A stretch of 28,363 nucleotides of DNA from a virus, in the IMG/VR virus record IMGVR_UViG_3300044617_000730, positions 1 through 28,363 of that record; one strand, given 5' to 3'. Of this stretch, positions 20,411-28,363 are shown piece after piece. The notes under the pieces were generated by a model. The model did no database searches, had not been told where the DNA came from, and saw nothing but the letters and a program-made list of their open reading frames with translations. Made by a program: the position numbers and the translations under genes. The first letter of the stretch is position 1, and each line of letters begins with the position of its first letter.

Positions 20411-22873
20411 TTAATCCACTCCCCTTATCTCATTTATTTTGACCTTGGTGGTCGAGCCAGCTTGATCTAAAGCAATAATTACGCCCTTAGTTGTCTGAGA
20501 TACTCCAGCCACGGCCCTATTGTTTATCTCGATTACATCCCCAATTGAGGACACCAAATCTACGCTTGCAGTTGCTAGGTTATATTCTACAGTCGGATTT
20601 GACAAATATCCAGCAATTGCATCCTTCCTATTTTGAATGCTTTCAAGTACATGATTGACTGTTTTTGACCTGTCAATTCTGTGCAATTGTTTGACTTTTT
20701 CAAAACTTACAACTGCATTTGGGCCAGTATTTGTTAATGATGACAGGTTTTTTAGTTGAGGATTTTGAAAAACAATCTCACTGCAAATATCTTGGTAATT
20801 TACAGACGTGTCTGTTTGGCCTTCAATCATATTAATGGCGTCCCTTGTGCCGTCAACTGTTAGTGATTCAGGGCTTTTTATTAATTCATATTCTATCTGC
20901 CGATCATTATTGACTCGCAGAATACCAAGTGTTGATGTTGTTATAGCTTGTGCAATCTCTAAATATGTAGGAAAATCACCGCCTTTCATTGGTAAGGTCA
21001 ATGACACATTTGCCGACAAATCAACATCTGCCTGGGCAAATGTCGCATCGTTGGTGGACATTCCAGCCGCCTTACAAACAAACTTTAAAGCCTCGCCATG
21101 ACTCATAGAATTGACTGGGCTAAATCTGCATTTTACTTTTGCCGTAGACAAATCTATCTTTGAATTTGGCGGCAATGTAAATATGATGTTGCAGATTTGC
21201 TTTCCAGCAATATCATAAATAATTGAGCTGCTTATGCTTGAATAAGGCAAATACCTTGTCGTGAAATTAAATCTGTCTTTTATATAACTAAGTGATGGCC
21301 CATCAACTATTTCATCAATCTCATAGGTTGCATTATCATCAGCCTCAACCCACACACTTAGGCTCGGAAATACATAATTATTTAAAACAATAGCCGGCTT
21401 TGTATCTATGTCTGGGATTGGAACAGATCTAACCCACTCAACGCCGGCTTGATAAAGTATGTTTATTGCTAAATTATAGTCCTCTCCAGGGAGCAAATTA
21501 TTCCCGTAGGCACAAATTACTCCGCCATATTCATTACCATCTAAACTTGTTAAGACTCCAGGCGGGATAATGTCGCCAATTTCACCGTTAAAATCATTAA
21601 TGTTTGAAAGTCTGACAAATGCAACTCTGTTTATAACTTGCTTTGTAACCGGCTCAGTTTTACCATCATTTGCAGACCCGTCATTGTATGTCCTCATACC
21701 AAAAGCATTTTTTTTAAAAGTATAAATTTTTGTATTACTGCCTGGATATATTGTCCCAAAATTAAGCAACTTAATCGGGCTGACTGATCTACCGGCAAGC
21801 CAATAAGTTGTGTCTTGTTGCGTTGCTTGTTTTAATAAAATGCAATCTTGGCCGGAGCTTAGGTGATATAAATTGCATGGCACGTCATCAAATGCATCAA
21901 CGTGTTTATAACCTATTGATACAGCATAAGGGCTTGATTTTCCCATTGTGATTGAAATGTTTTTATTTTCTGTGTCTGGATTTGGGCTTGCCGTGATGCC
22001 AAATATGTTGTTACCAGTATATACTTCAGATTGCCTTCGACTTCCAAATGATGCGGTATTTCCTAGCTTTTGAAATGTGTCTATAATTTGAAGGCTGACT
22101 ACTCCATACTTGTAACTAAAAGATACTATTTCACCGTCAAAGATTTTTCTATTATTTGATTCAGAATCAATACAAATCCAGACAGAAATTGGGCAGTTGC
22201 TCAGGCTTTCTTCTTGGCCTGCAAGTTGCTCTCTATCATCTACTCCGACAAGATACTGCGCCCACCTGTCAGTTGAAATTAATTCAATCTGAGAGTTGCT
22301 GAGTGTAAAAACACCGTCAACGATATTGCGCATAGACTGACTAAAACTAGGATAATTTAAGATTAATGGCTCCCAAAATGCGTCTGGAAGTCCAGCAATG
22401 CTTTTTGTCTCTCTTATTTTTGTGCCTGTGACGTAAATATCATGATCTAATGTTACGATATTTGCAGGACCATCAAATAAATCCAAAGAAAGATCTTGAT
22501 ATACTGTGCCAGTTCCTAAAGCTTCTTTTAAGCATTCAAAACTTTGTCCAACGTTATTTGTTGGAGATCCGTACAATGTAAAATTTGTAGTCCCAACTGA
22601 TTTAATAACGTACCACTCACCAACAACCATGCTTGGTGCTGTAATTGTTGGAGACTCTATGATTAAAGAATCTTCAGCATAAGAATAAGCTGACGGAGAC
22701 AATGACCTTCCATTTATTGATACTGTGTTAATGTTTAAATTTTCTGGTACATAAAAACCATAAGATTGTGGAGCTGAGAATTGTGCGGCCAATCTTAAAT
22801 ATCTTTTTGGTGTAAACTTAACCAAAAAGAAACGCTCTGATGCCGATTCTTGTGCTTTATCCTCAAAACTCAT
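20411..22873 (-). CDS. Large tail-tip / baseplate protein (820 aa)
   Basis: This 820-aa protein overlaps the upstream gene by 4 bases (ATGA). It is beta-rich and has a segment around residues 83-125 with the pattern WYVI.SVGTTNFTLYG … VGQSFEC … GTGTVY, a small module that I know as a mobile insertion in phage structural proteins (I.SVGTTDFT.IGA…VG..F.AT…GTGT). The part at about 230-275 (ISVWICIDSESNNRKIFDGEIV..…SLQIIDT) recalls baseplate or tail-tip hub proteins that wrap the tail end. The place between the tape-measure block and the fibres supports a tail-tip role. The exact family is uncertain. Confidence 0.65.
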   Translation of the reverse strand: MSFEDKAQESASERFFLVKFTPKRYLRLAAQFSAPQSYGFYVPENLNINTVSINGRSLSPSAYSYAEDSLIIESPTITAPSMVVGEWYVIKSVGTTNFTLYGSPTNNVGQSFECLKEALGTGTVYQDLSLDLFDGPANIVTLDHDIYVTGTKIRETKSIAGLPDAFWEPLILNYPSFSQSMRNIVDGVFTLSNSQIELISTDRWAQYLVGVDDREQLAGQEESLSNCPISVWICIDSESNNRKIFDGEIVSFSYKYGVVSLQIIDTFQKLGNTASFGSRRQSEVYTGNNIFGITASPNPDTENKNISITMGKSSPYAVSIGYKHVDAFDDVPCNLYHLSSGQDCILLKQATQQDTTYWLAGRSVSPIKLLNFGTIYPGSNTKIYTFKKNAFGMRTYNDGSANDGKTEPVTKQVINRVAFVRLSNINDFNGEIGDIIPPGVLTSLDGNEYGGVICAYGNNLLPGEDYNLAINILYQAGVEWVRSVPIPDIDTKPAIVLNNYVFPSLSVWVEADDNATYEIDEIVDGPSLSYIKDRFNFTTRYLPYSSISSSIIYDIAGKQICNIIFTLPPNSKIDLSTAKVKCRFSPVNSMSHGEALKFVCKAAGMSTNDATFAQADVDLSANVSLTLPMKGGDFPTYLEIAQAITTSTLGILRVNNDRQIEYELIKSPESLTVDGTRDAINMIEGQTDTSVNYQDICSEIVFQNPQLKNLSSLTNTGPNAVVSFEKVKQLHRIDRSKTVNHVLESIQNRKDAIAGYLSNPTVEYNLATASVDLVSSIGDVIEINNRAVAGVSQTTKGVIIALDQAGSTTKVKINEIRGVD

Positions 22874-23334
22874 CTACGCACCCCAAGAGCAATCCTGGCT
22901 CCGCCAGAATCATCAGCACCAACTGGAGCAATCCAAGATTTGCCAAATCCCCAATCAAGCCAAACGCTCAAATATCTTGAGTCACCACTACGAGAATAGT
23001 TTGTTAGTTCCAATTTAATTGTATAATCAATGCTTGGCCTAAGTTTATAGTTTGGAAATGTGAAAGTTAAATCACCAAGCCAATTAGCCGCATTTTGTCC
23101 TGTAGTTTCATTGCTAAAAGTTTCCCAATCGCTAACAACTACAGGCTCTTTATTTAATGCCTGACACACTAAAAGCCTAATTTCATAGTTAAACGGATCT
23201 GCATTTTTGTGATACACCCTAAGATGAGCAAGCTCCAAATCACAATCCTCAATAACCCGATAGCTTCCAAGCTCATTAATAGATGAGTTAGCAATGTTAA
23301 AATATGTAACACTTGGATAATTTAAAATGCTCAT
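22870..23334 (-). CDS. Tail-tip accessory protein (154 aa)
   Basis: This 154-aa protein is rich in beta strands and aromatic residues, such as RYLSVWLDWGFGKSWIAPVG near the C-terminus, where a jelly-roll or carbohydrate-binding-like surface would fit. It overlaps both neighbours in ATGA junctions, so it belongs to the tail-tip operon. I do not recognise a family. The strand pattern (DLELAHLRVYHKN, NYEIRLLVCQALN, DYTIKLELTNYS) suggests a beta-sandwich, possibly a tail or fibre connecting piece. Confidence 0.6.
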   Translation of the reverse strand: MSILNYPSVTYFNIANSSINELGSYRVIEDCDLELAHLRVYHKNADPFNYEIRLLVCQALNKEPVVVSDWETFSNETTGQNAANWLGDLTFTFPNYKLRPSIDYTIKLELTNYSRSGDSRYLSVWLDWGFGKSWIAPVGADDSGGARIALGVRR

Positions 23335-24404
23335 ATAACCTCCCTAAGCTCAATCGAGAGATTGTAATAATCACGCAGAACGTGCTGAAGTTGCAAAGGA
23401 TTTGTTGCTGATACATAGTGAGTCATCTGTGATAGCTTTGTGCTAACTTGCTTCTTGGGATCTATGCAGAGGAAAAATGGTTTTTCTATTCCAAGATCAT
23501 AAAAAAGCTGTTCCATTTCTAGCAACTCATCAGCCCTCAAAAGCTGCACAGATATTGAGCTAAGGCTTAACACCTTTGGCCTTCGGTCAATGTAGAATGT
23601 CCCATTTTCAGATACCAATTTTACGCTGGTATCTTCTCGGCTGCGAGTAAATCCTGTGGCCACGTTCGTATTAGTACAAATAACTGCAGATCCTATATAT
23701 GCCACAGCAATCTGCAAATCATCGTTTGTTTTATCTTCAATTAAAAGACGCCAAAATCTACATGGCTGCGTTACTTCTCCAGCAAAAAAAGCACCCTCAT
23801 CAGATACATCAAGCTCTAAATCTACAGGCAATGATTCATTCCACAGATCTAAGTTATTACCTTGTAACCTGATTGTTGCAGTATTCGATAAAAAGGCATC
23901 GCCAGATGTTGTAAGCAATGCCGCAAAGTCAACAAATTGAGGCAATCCAAGATCAATCTTCAGCCATGCTCCTGAGTTTGCTCTATATTCATCTGCAGCA
24001 ATAGCCAGGCCGGTTTTATCAGCCTGAGACAAAAACCCAAAAAGCTCCCAAGCCGCATTTGTTTGGTTGCTTAAATTGAGTGTTTTACTTGTGGCAAAGC
24101 TAATAGAAAAACCTGTGTCGCCTTGTGACAAGGTTGCGCCAATTCCAGAGATAGCATTAAAAGCAGTAATCAAGGCGGCTGAGCTATATGATCCTTGCGG
24201 TATCGTGTACTCCGTCCCATTAATATAAACCTTGCAGTTTTTTTCTTGAACCTCAAACAAGTTCTCCGGCTTCCACAGTTTACTTCGAATGCCTGAGAGT
24301 AAATTGGTGTTAGGGTATCCAGTCTTCGAAGCTGTCGTCTGGAACGTGGCCGCATCAATATAATTATTGTAGGCAAATCTCGCATTTATTTTGGATGTGC
24401 TCAT
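23331..24404 (-). CDS. Distal tail / tail-tip protein (357 aa)
   Basis: This 357-aa protein directly follows the tape measure gene (ATGA overlap), a place usually held by the distal tail protein. Residues about 100-210 include SGAWLKIDLGLPQFVDFAALL … ATIRLQGNN, a pattern recalling discoidin or carbohydrate-binding-like beta sandwiches. The C-terminal part has LSLSSISVQLLRADELLEMEQLFYDLG and LQHVLRDYYNLSIELREVI, helical and strand elements that could join the tail tube end. A tail-tip location is likely from order; the fold is an inference. Confidence 0.65.
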   Translation of the reverse strand: MSTSKINARFAYNNYIDAATFQTTASKTGYPNTNLLSGIRSKLWKPENLFEVQEKNCKVYINGTEYTIPQGSYSSAALITAFNAISGIGATLSQGDTGFSISFATSKTLNLSNQTNAAWELFGFLSQADKTGLAIAADEYRANSGAWLKIDLGLPQFVDFAALLTTSGDAFLSNTATIRLQGNNLDLWNESLPVDLELDVSDEGAFFAGEVTQPCRFWRLLIEDKTNDDLQIAVAYIGSAVICTNTNVATGFTRSREDTSVKLVSENGTFYIDRRPKVLSLSSISVQLLRADELLEMEQLFYDLGIEKPFFLCIDPKKQVSTKLSQMTHYVSATNPLQLQHVLRDYYNLSIELREVI

Positions 24405-26761
24405 GCTGAAAGTCTCGCATTTTGTCTGTTAAGCTGCAGTATTATATCAGCAAAAGCCTGTTGGTTCACTTTTGCCTCAGTCCTAACAACTATTGGTGAC
24501 TGTACTGTGGATAAAATAGAAGCAAGCATAGCCGAGTCACTTCCTGCAGTGCCAGAATTTTGACGCATTAAAAATGCTCCAAGCTCACCAACCATGTCAC
24601 GAGGCACAACTAGCTCACCTGGCGTAAGCATTGCTGGTACTGTATCTGTACCTCTTGGCTGGAAAAATCCGTTTTGAGCATAGACCATGCCGCCTTTGCT
24701 AAACCAACTTGTAGGATCTAGGCTTGCAAAAAAATCACCTGCCTGATCTCCAGAAAGAGCATCAATCAAATCAAAAAGAGGCTGATACAATTGTAGAACA
24801 GCATCACGAACAGTTACCAATGCATCAGTAAGTGGATCAAACAAGCCTTGAATTGGCTCAAAAATAGAATCAAGAGCATCCGAGAAGAATGTACCAATGG
24901 CATTACCAATTGCTCCAGCACCCTCTGTAATGGCATTAATTGTTGTCTCAGCCAAAGCCAAAGCCACCCGTGGGATTGCTCTAAGAAGTGCCCCAATAAT
25001 TTTCTCTAATCCGCCCTTAAATAGCAAAGCATCAATAAGAGCCTCAACTACAGCCGGTATTGCATCAGCTATAGCAACAATAAACTCAGGAACATATTTT
25101 ATAAATTCAGTTATTACTTCTTTAACTTTTTCTGGACCTTGTGCTAATAAATCAGTTATTTGTGTGACTACTCCGCCAATACCTGGCAAAAACACATCAG
25201 CCGTTGCGCCCACAAGCTGGCCAGCTAATTGTTTTGCACCTTCTTTGCCCATAGAGGCTTGCTTTAATGCTCCTTGAGCGGCTCCGGCCAAAGATGACAT
25301 TGAAGTTTCAGCATTTCCAAACAATCCAGACAATGCGCCTTGAACAGGATTGGCAAAGCTTTCATCAAAAGCCTTTTTTCTTTCGGCTAATGTTTTTTCC
25401 CAATCAGCCTTTGCTTGCTCTGCAGCTTTTTGCGCCTCTTCTCTTGATTTAGCGTTTGCTTCTTGTTCAAGCTTTATAAGCTGTTCATTTGTGCTCTTGC
25501 TAATTTCAACCTTTAATCTCTGAATCTCCGCAGCATTTTCTTTGCCAAGTTTTTTCTCAAATTCTGCAAGTTTTTTAAGATCTTCTGTGGCTTTTTGTAC
25601 TATTTTTTCTTGAGCTGTACCACGATCTTGGACAATAGAATTTTGGAAAGCGGCAAATGCTTTCGCAGTTTCTTCCGCTTTTTTCTTAGCATCCTCTAAA
25701 GCCTTGCCAGTTAGTCCAATAGCCTGTGGCGCAGGTGATTGCGGGATAGAATTTAGACGCTCAAGAAAGTTACCAGTAGCTTTAGTAGCTCCTTGGGCTT
25801 GCTCTACGATGCCAGCAAATCCATCGGCTATCTGCCTTGATTGATCCCCTATGTTTATCTCATTAAATAGCTGCGCTTCTTGTCTTAGAAATTTGGCGTT
25901 ATCTGCAGCCTGAGCATAAGCGGCACTTGCCCCAAGTATTCCGGCACCAACGCTCTGTGTCCCATCGCTCTCTTTATTAAAATCTGCTATAAATGTTGTA
26001 ATTGTTTTTATTGAAGTGGCTAGGCCGTTTATTGCTACTAATACAAAGTCACTTTCAGTTACAATTTTTCCAAGAGCTTTTAGTAAATCATTCCATGAAT
26101 TGGTGAGCTGACTTACTCCTCCTTGAAATGTGTCTAAGTCTTTAGCCGCTGTTCCACCAAATTTTTGATTTACTAAATCAATTGCATCGCCGGCCTGAAG
26201 TTGCTCTTTGGTTAAATTTCTAAATTCTTGGCCGTAGTTTGCAAGCTTTCCAACAGTGCCATCAAACGTACCACCCAAAAGCCTTACAGCACTTTCAACA
26301 TCGGTGCCAGTAGCTGCAGCCAAATCAATTGCGGCTGTAGTTAGCTCTTTGGCTTTATCTGTAGATATTCCAAAATTTTGAGCTGTAATAAATGTAGATT
26401 TAACAAGGTCATCAGATACGCCGGTTGCATCTTTTACAGCATCTGCAAAATCTAGTATCTCTTGAACAGTTCCAGAGCTTGCATCACCAACTGCTAAAAG
26501 GCTTGCCTCGATTTGACGTGTTAACTTTGCGTCTTCTACTGCCTCGTTTATGCCCTTACTAATTGCAGCAAATCCACCTGTTATGGCAATAAATGCTCCA
26601 GATAATTTTAAAGCTCCACCTTTAAAGGCATTAAAAAAGCTTTCAGATTGTTGCTCAGTATTTTTTAAGACCTTTGTGCTTTCACGGCCAAATAATTCAA
26701 TTGCAGCCTGGGCATCCTTGGCATCGAGATTAATTTGAATGGTTACATCATTTTCTGCCAT
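24401..26761 (-). CDS. Tape measure protein
   Basis: This 786-aa protein has the standard features: an alpha-helical N-terminus (residues about 1-240, with DLDTFQGGVSQLTNSWNDLLKALG near 205-230), a long charged coiled-coil middle (about 350-470), a hydrophobic region (about 500-650) that could insert in the host membrane, and a C-terminal GGMVYAQNGF … GTDTVPAMLTPGELVVPR motif that is a hallmark of many tape measure proteins. It sets tail length; with about 0.15 nm per residue a tail of roughly 120 nm is expected if the rule holds here. It overlaps the end of the frameshifted tail chaperone frame by 14 bases, as usual. Confidence 0.92.
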   Translation of the reverse strand: MAENDVTIQINLDAKDAQAAIELFGRESTKVLKNTEQQSESFFNAFKGGALKLSGAFIAITGGFAAISKGINEAVEDAKLTRQIEASLLAVGDASSGTVQEILDFADAVKDATGVSDDLVKSTFITAQNFGISTDKAKELTTAAIDLAAATGTDVESAVRLLGGTFDGTVGKLANYGQEFRNLTKEQLQAGDAIDLVNQKFGGTAAKDLDTFQGGVSQLTNSWNDLLKALGKIVTESDFVLVAINGLATSIKTITTFIADFNKESDGTQSVGAGILGASAAYAQAADNAKFLRQEAQLFNEINIGDQSRQIADGFAGIVEQAQGATKATGNFLERLNSIPQSPAPQAIGLTGKALEDAKKKAEETAKAFAAFQNSIVQDRGTAQEKIVQKATEDLKKLAEFEKKLGKENAAEIQRLKVEISKSTNEQLIKLEQEANAKSREEAQKAAEQAKADWEKTLAERKKAFDESFANPVQGALSGLFGNAETSMSSLAGAAQGALKQASMGKEGAKQLAGQLVGATADVFLPGIGGVVTQITDLLAQGPEKVKEVITEFIKYVPEFIVAIADAIPAVVEALIDALLFKGGLEKIIGALLRAIPRVALALAETTINAITEGAGAIGNAIGTFFSDALDSIFEPIQGLFDPLTDALVTVRDAVLQLYQPLFDLIDALSGDQAGDFFASLDPTSWFSKGGMVYAQNGFFQPRGTDTVPAMLTPGELVVPRDMVGELGAFLMRQNSGTAGSDSAMLASILSTVQSPIVVRTEAKVNQQAFADIILQLNRQNARLSA

Positions 26762-27331
26762 TTTTTAACCTCATCTCTTCAGCCTGGCACTTGTCCATTT
26801 CAACATCGATTATACCAAAAATTTCAGCTTTAAGCGCATCCATGTCAGAGATATTTGACGTGTAACCCAGCTTCGCCAATCTTTTTCTTTGCAGGTATTC
26901 AGCTACAAACGGGGCTGCTTCATTTGACAGGCTTGAGCCTTTAAAACAGGCCCTTGCTTGCATCCTAATGGCAGCCTTTAGCCGTTTCCCACCTTAAATC
27001 CATTCAGCAACATTCCAGCGATTTCAACCATTGCAGGATGCAACTCCTCAACGTATTGCATCTCGTCAAATGATTTAACCTCTTCACCGGTTTTTTTGCT
27101 TTTAAGACTTACCTCTTGGTAATGATCTTTGGAAATCTTTACCATTTCTCTAACAGATTTAAGCCTTTGAACTTGATTACCTTCCACAGTTCCGTCATCA
27201 CTGACAGTAACCTGGAGTCGCTCGATATAATCAAACTTTTCATCAAATGTAGGCAAGCGGAGAGTAACGCTCCCCTCCCAAGTTGCGTTATCTCCCTTGC
27301 ACACCGTTGGCACAATCTTAATTGTCTTCAT
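26748..27331 (-). CDS. Tail assembly chaperone, frameshifted long form (GT-like)
   Basis: A -1 frameshift at GGGAAAC (26990-26984) in the short-form gene moves the ribosome into the frame that ends at 26748. The product would be about 194 aa: the first 116 residues of the short form, then RLKAAIR and the 71 residues of the second frame. Its second part contains a helical FVAEYLQRKRLAKLG and an acidic DMDALKAEIFGII. The pattern equals the lambda G/GT arrangement, in which the long and short forms help the tail tube polymerise on the tape measure protein. The second frame has no good start of its own (its first ATG at 26963 lacks a clear ribosome site) and ends inside the tape measure start. 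Confidence 0.85.
26978..27331 (-). CDS. Tail assembly chaperone, short form (G-like)
   Basis: This 117-aa protein begins MKTIKIVPTVCKGDNATWEGSV and has a mixed strand and helix layout ending VEIAGMLLNGFKVGNG. It lies between the tail tube and the tape measure genes, the usual place of the tail assembly chaperone pair. The terminal codons GTG-GGA-AAC-GGC-TAA contain the slippery heptamer, so most ribosomes would stop here to give this short form and a minority would shift. Related G-type proteins bind the tape measure protein. Confidence 0.85.
   Translation of the reverse strand: MKTIKIVPTVCKGDNATWEGSVTLRLPTFDEKFDYIERLQVTVSDDGTVEGNQVQRLKSVREMVKISKDHYQEVSLKSKKTGEEVKSFDEMQYVEELHPAMVEIAGMLLNGFKVGNG
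26984..26990 (-). promoter_or_regulatory. Programmed -1 ribosomal frameshift site (GGGAAAC)
   Basis: In the zero frame the heptamer reads G-GGA-AAC, matching X-XXY-YYZ, three bases before GGC-TAA, the end of the short chaperone form. Slipping gives R-L-K-A-A-I-R before the second frame. A short GGC..GCC pairing just downstream is weak, so a strong stimulatory structure is not obvious. Confidence 0.8.
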
Positions 27332-27340
27332 TGTTACCTC

Positions 27341-28363
27341 TTAGACAAAGGCAACGTATACCTCGCCATCACCGTCTGAGTTTACAAATGCTTGCAACTC
27401 AAGATCTAGCTGAGCCAATCCATCGGCATCACTAACAGAGAAGGCTGATATTGTTGCGGTTGGTACATATAGACATCCTGCCTTACCAGGTGCCCAGTTT
27501 CCACCGCTTTTTTGTCCGAAGCTGTATTGAAATTTTACGTCAGTATTTTGACGGAAACGCTCAAACTGCTTTGCATCATATTTTTCAAGCAAGGCCGATA
27601 CAGAGATTGTAACAGTCCTAGCGTTGATAATAGAGCCTTGCACACCAGATGCAGCACATACCGAAGGAATATCAGCTTTTGGCGTGTCAATTGTCATGTT
27701 TACAGTAGATGCTTTGAAGCAAGCATACTCTGAACCTAGTCCAAGCATAACCTCGTTATCTTTGGCAGCTAGTGGGTCAGCATTGTCAAATGCAGGAGTT
27801 TGAGGAGAGCTAAAATCAACAGCCTCATCAGACTCATAGCTAAGTGCTCCTGTGTCATCAGCCGTAAAGCCCAAAGCTGCGCCAGCCGTATCAACTCCAG
27901 TAGCCCAGTCAATGTCTAAAGTACCAGCCGCTTTTGAAACTGTGAATTTGCCGTTAGCAGATGAATAGACGCAATCAATTGCAGTTCCAGCCGCAGCCGT
28001 CATAGCTTGTGCTACAGCTTCAGCAAGCTCTAGCGGTGTCTTATAAAGCTTTTGTTGTAATGTAGCTGTGACAGTGCCAGCACCAATATCAAAATCGATT
28101 TTATCTGCGCCAGCTTCGATTTCCATAGGATCGAAGTAATAACCAACACCTTCAAGGCTGTAGCTTGCATTGATAAGCTCACCTGCGGAGATATCAAAGC
28201 TTGCAGACGTTACTCGGCTGCCGGCCATGGCTTGCAATGCTCCGCCTTGGCCAAGGTAATGCCAAAGTGTCAGTGTTGGATGGCTATCATTTGCTGGCTT
28301 GTAAAGTACGCATTTGCCTAGATCTGTTCCGGCAGGAGTAGCCACAGGAGTGACAAAGCCCAT
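27341..28363 (-). CDS. Major tail tube protein (possibly truncated at the right edge)
   Basis: This 340-aa open frame ends at the right edge with an ATG at 28363-28361, but the true start may lie beyond the window. The C-terminal part (about residues 230-340, with VNMTIDTPKAD … TVTISVSALLEKYDAKQFERFR and TATISAFSVSDADGLAQLDLELQAFV) has the strand-helix-strand pattern of phage tail tube proteins, which stack in rings to form the tail lumen. The middle (about 85-165) contains an inserted A/G-rich beta domain. Position just upstream of the tail chaperones supports the call. The family assignment is from synteny and strand pattern. Confidence 0.75.
   Translation of the reverse strand: MGFVTPVATPAGTDLGKCVLYKPANDSHPTLTLWHYLGQGGALQAMAGSRVTSASFDISAGELINASYSLEGVGYYFDPMEIEAGADKIDFDIGAGTVTATLQQKLYKTPLELAEAVAQAMTAAAGTAIDCVYSSANGKFTVSKAAGTLDIDWATGVDTAGAALGFTADDTGALSYESDEAVDFSSPQTPAFDNADPLAAKDNEVMLGLGSEYACFKASTVNMTIDTPKADIPSVCAASGVQGSIINARTVTISVSALLEKYDAKQFERFRQNTDVKFQYSFGQKSGGNWAPGKAGCLYVPTATISAFSVSDADGLAQLDLELQAFVNSDGDGEVYVAFV

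Overview
The window is part of a tailed double-stranded DNA phage or prophage with a siphovirus-type plan: tape measure protein, tail tube protein, frameshifted tail chaperone, no contractile sheath seen. The host is probably Gram-negative, because the phage encodes a lipobox lipoprotein, a Sec-exported protein and an endolysin without a Gram-positive cell-wall-binding domain. The sequence is moderately AT-rich. I cannot name the host. I see no tRNA, CRISPR array, IS element, integrase or cI-type repressor.

Layout. (1) Positions 1-5287, minus strand: packaging and head genes, transcribed leftward as small terminase subunit, a 49-aa basic protein, two small membrane proteins, large terminase subunit, portal, two related HK97 gp10-like proteins and a scaffold-like protein cut by the left edge. 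(2) 5288-7356, plus strand: an AT-rich divergent region with a strong 29-nt dyad, three small early-type ORFs, a terminator, then a metallophosphoesterase and an HExxH metallopeptidase. (3) 7340-9410: two tandem zinc-ribbon paralogues (minus), a gene-free block of about 480 nt that reads as a large structured RNA on the plus strand, an HNH endonuclease (minus) and an M15 endolysin (minus). (4) 9450-13454, plus strand: ribbon-helix-helix protein, Gp157-like protein, ERF-type annealing protein, SSB, a zinc ribbon, several small proteins and an exported protein. (5) 13335-14210: a LysR-type HTH-only protein, paired look-alike terminator hairpins around a promoter, and a VRR-NUC nuclease. (6) 14221-28363, minus strand: one long late operon read leftward, tail tube, tail chaperones, tape measure, tail-tip proteins, a fibre with an S74 self-cleaving chaperone, two receptor-binding-type proteins, a lipoprotein and a holin-like protein.

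How it fits together. Most late tail genes are joined by ATGA or very short junctions, so they are probably translated in a coupled way. The tail block enters from the right edge and the head block leaves at the left edge, and the major capsid and head-tail connector genes are missing. That fits a circularly permuted genome whose missing part joins the two ends. The recombination set (Gp157-like, ERF, SSB, VRR-NUC) has no polymerase, helicase or primase with it here, so replication genes are either elsewhere or supplied by the host.

The strongest unexplained element is the 7944-8427 RNA candidate. It has at least ten hairpins, several with GNRA tetraloops on the plus strand only, an end-closing helix, an internal repeat and possible pseudoknots. 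It resembles in kind the large ornate phage RNAs (GOLLD, ROOL), but I cannot assign it to either class by reading.
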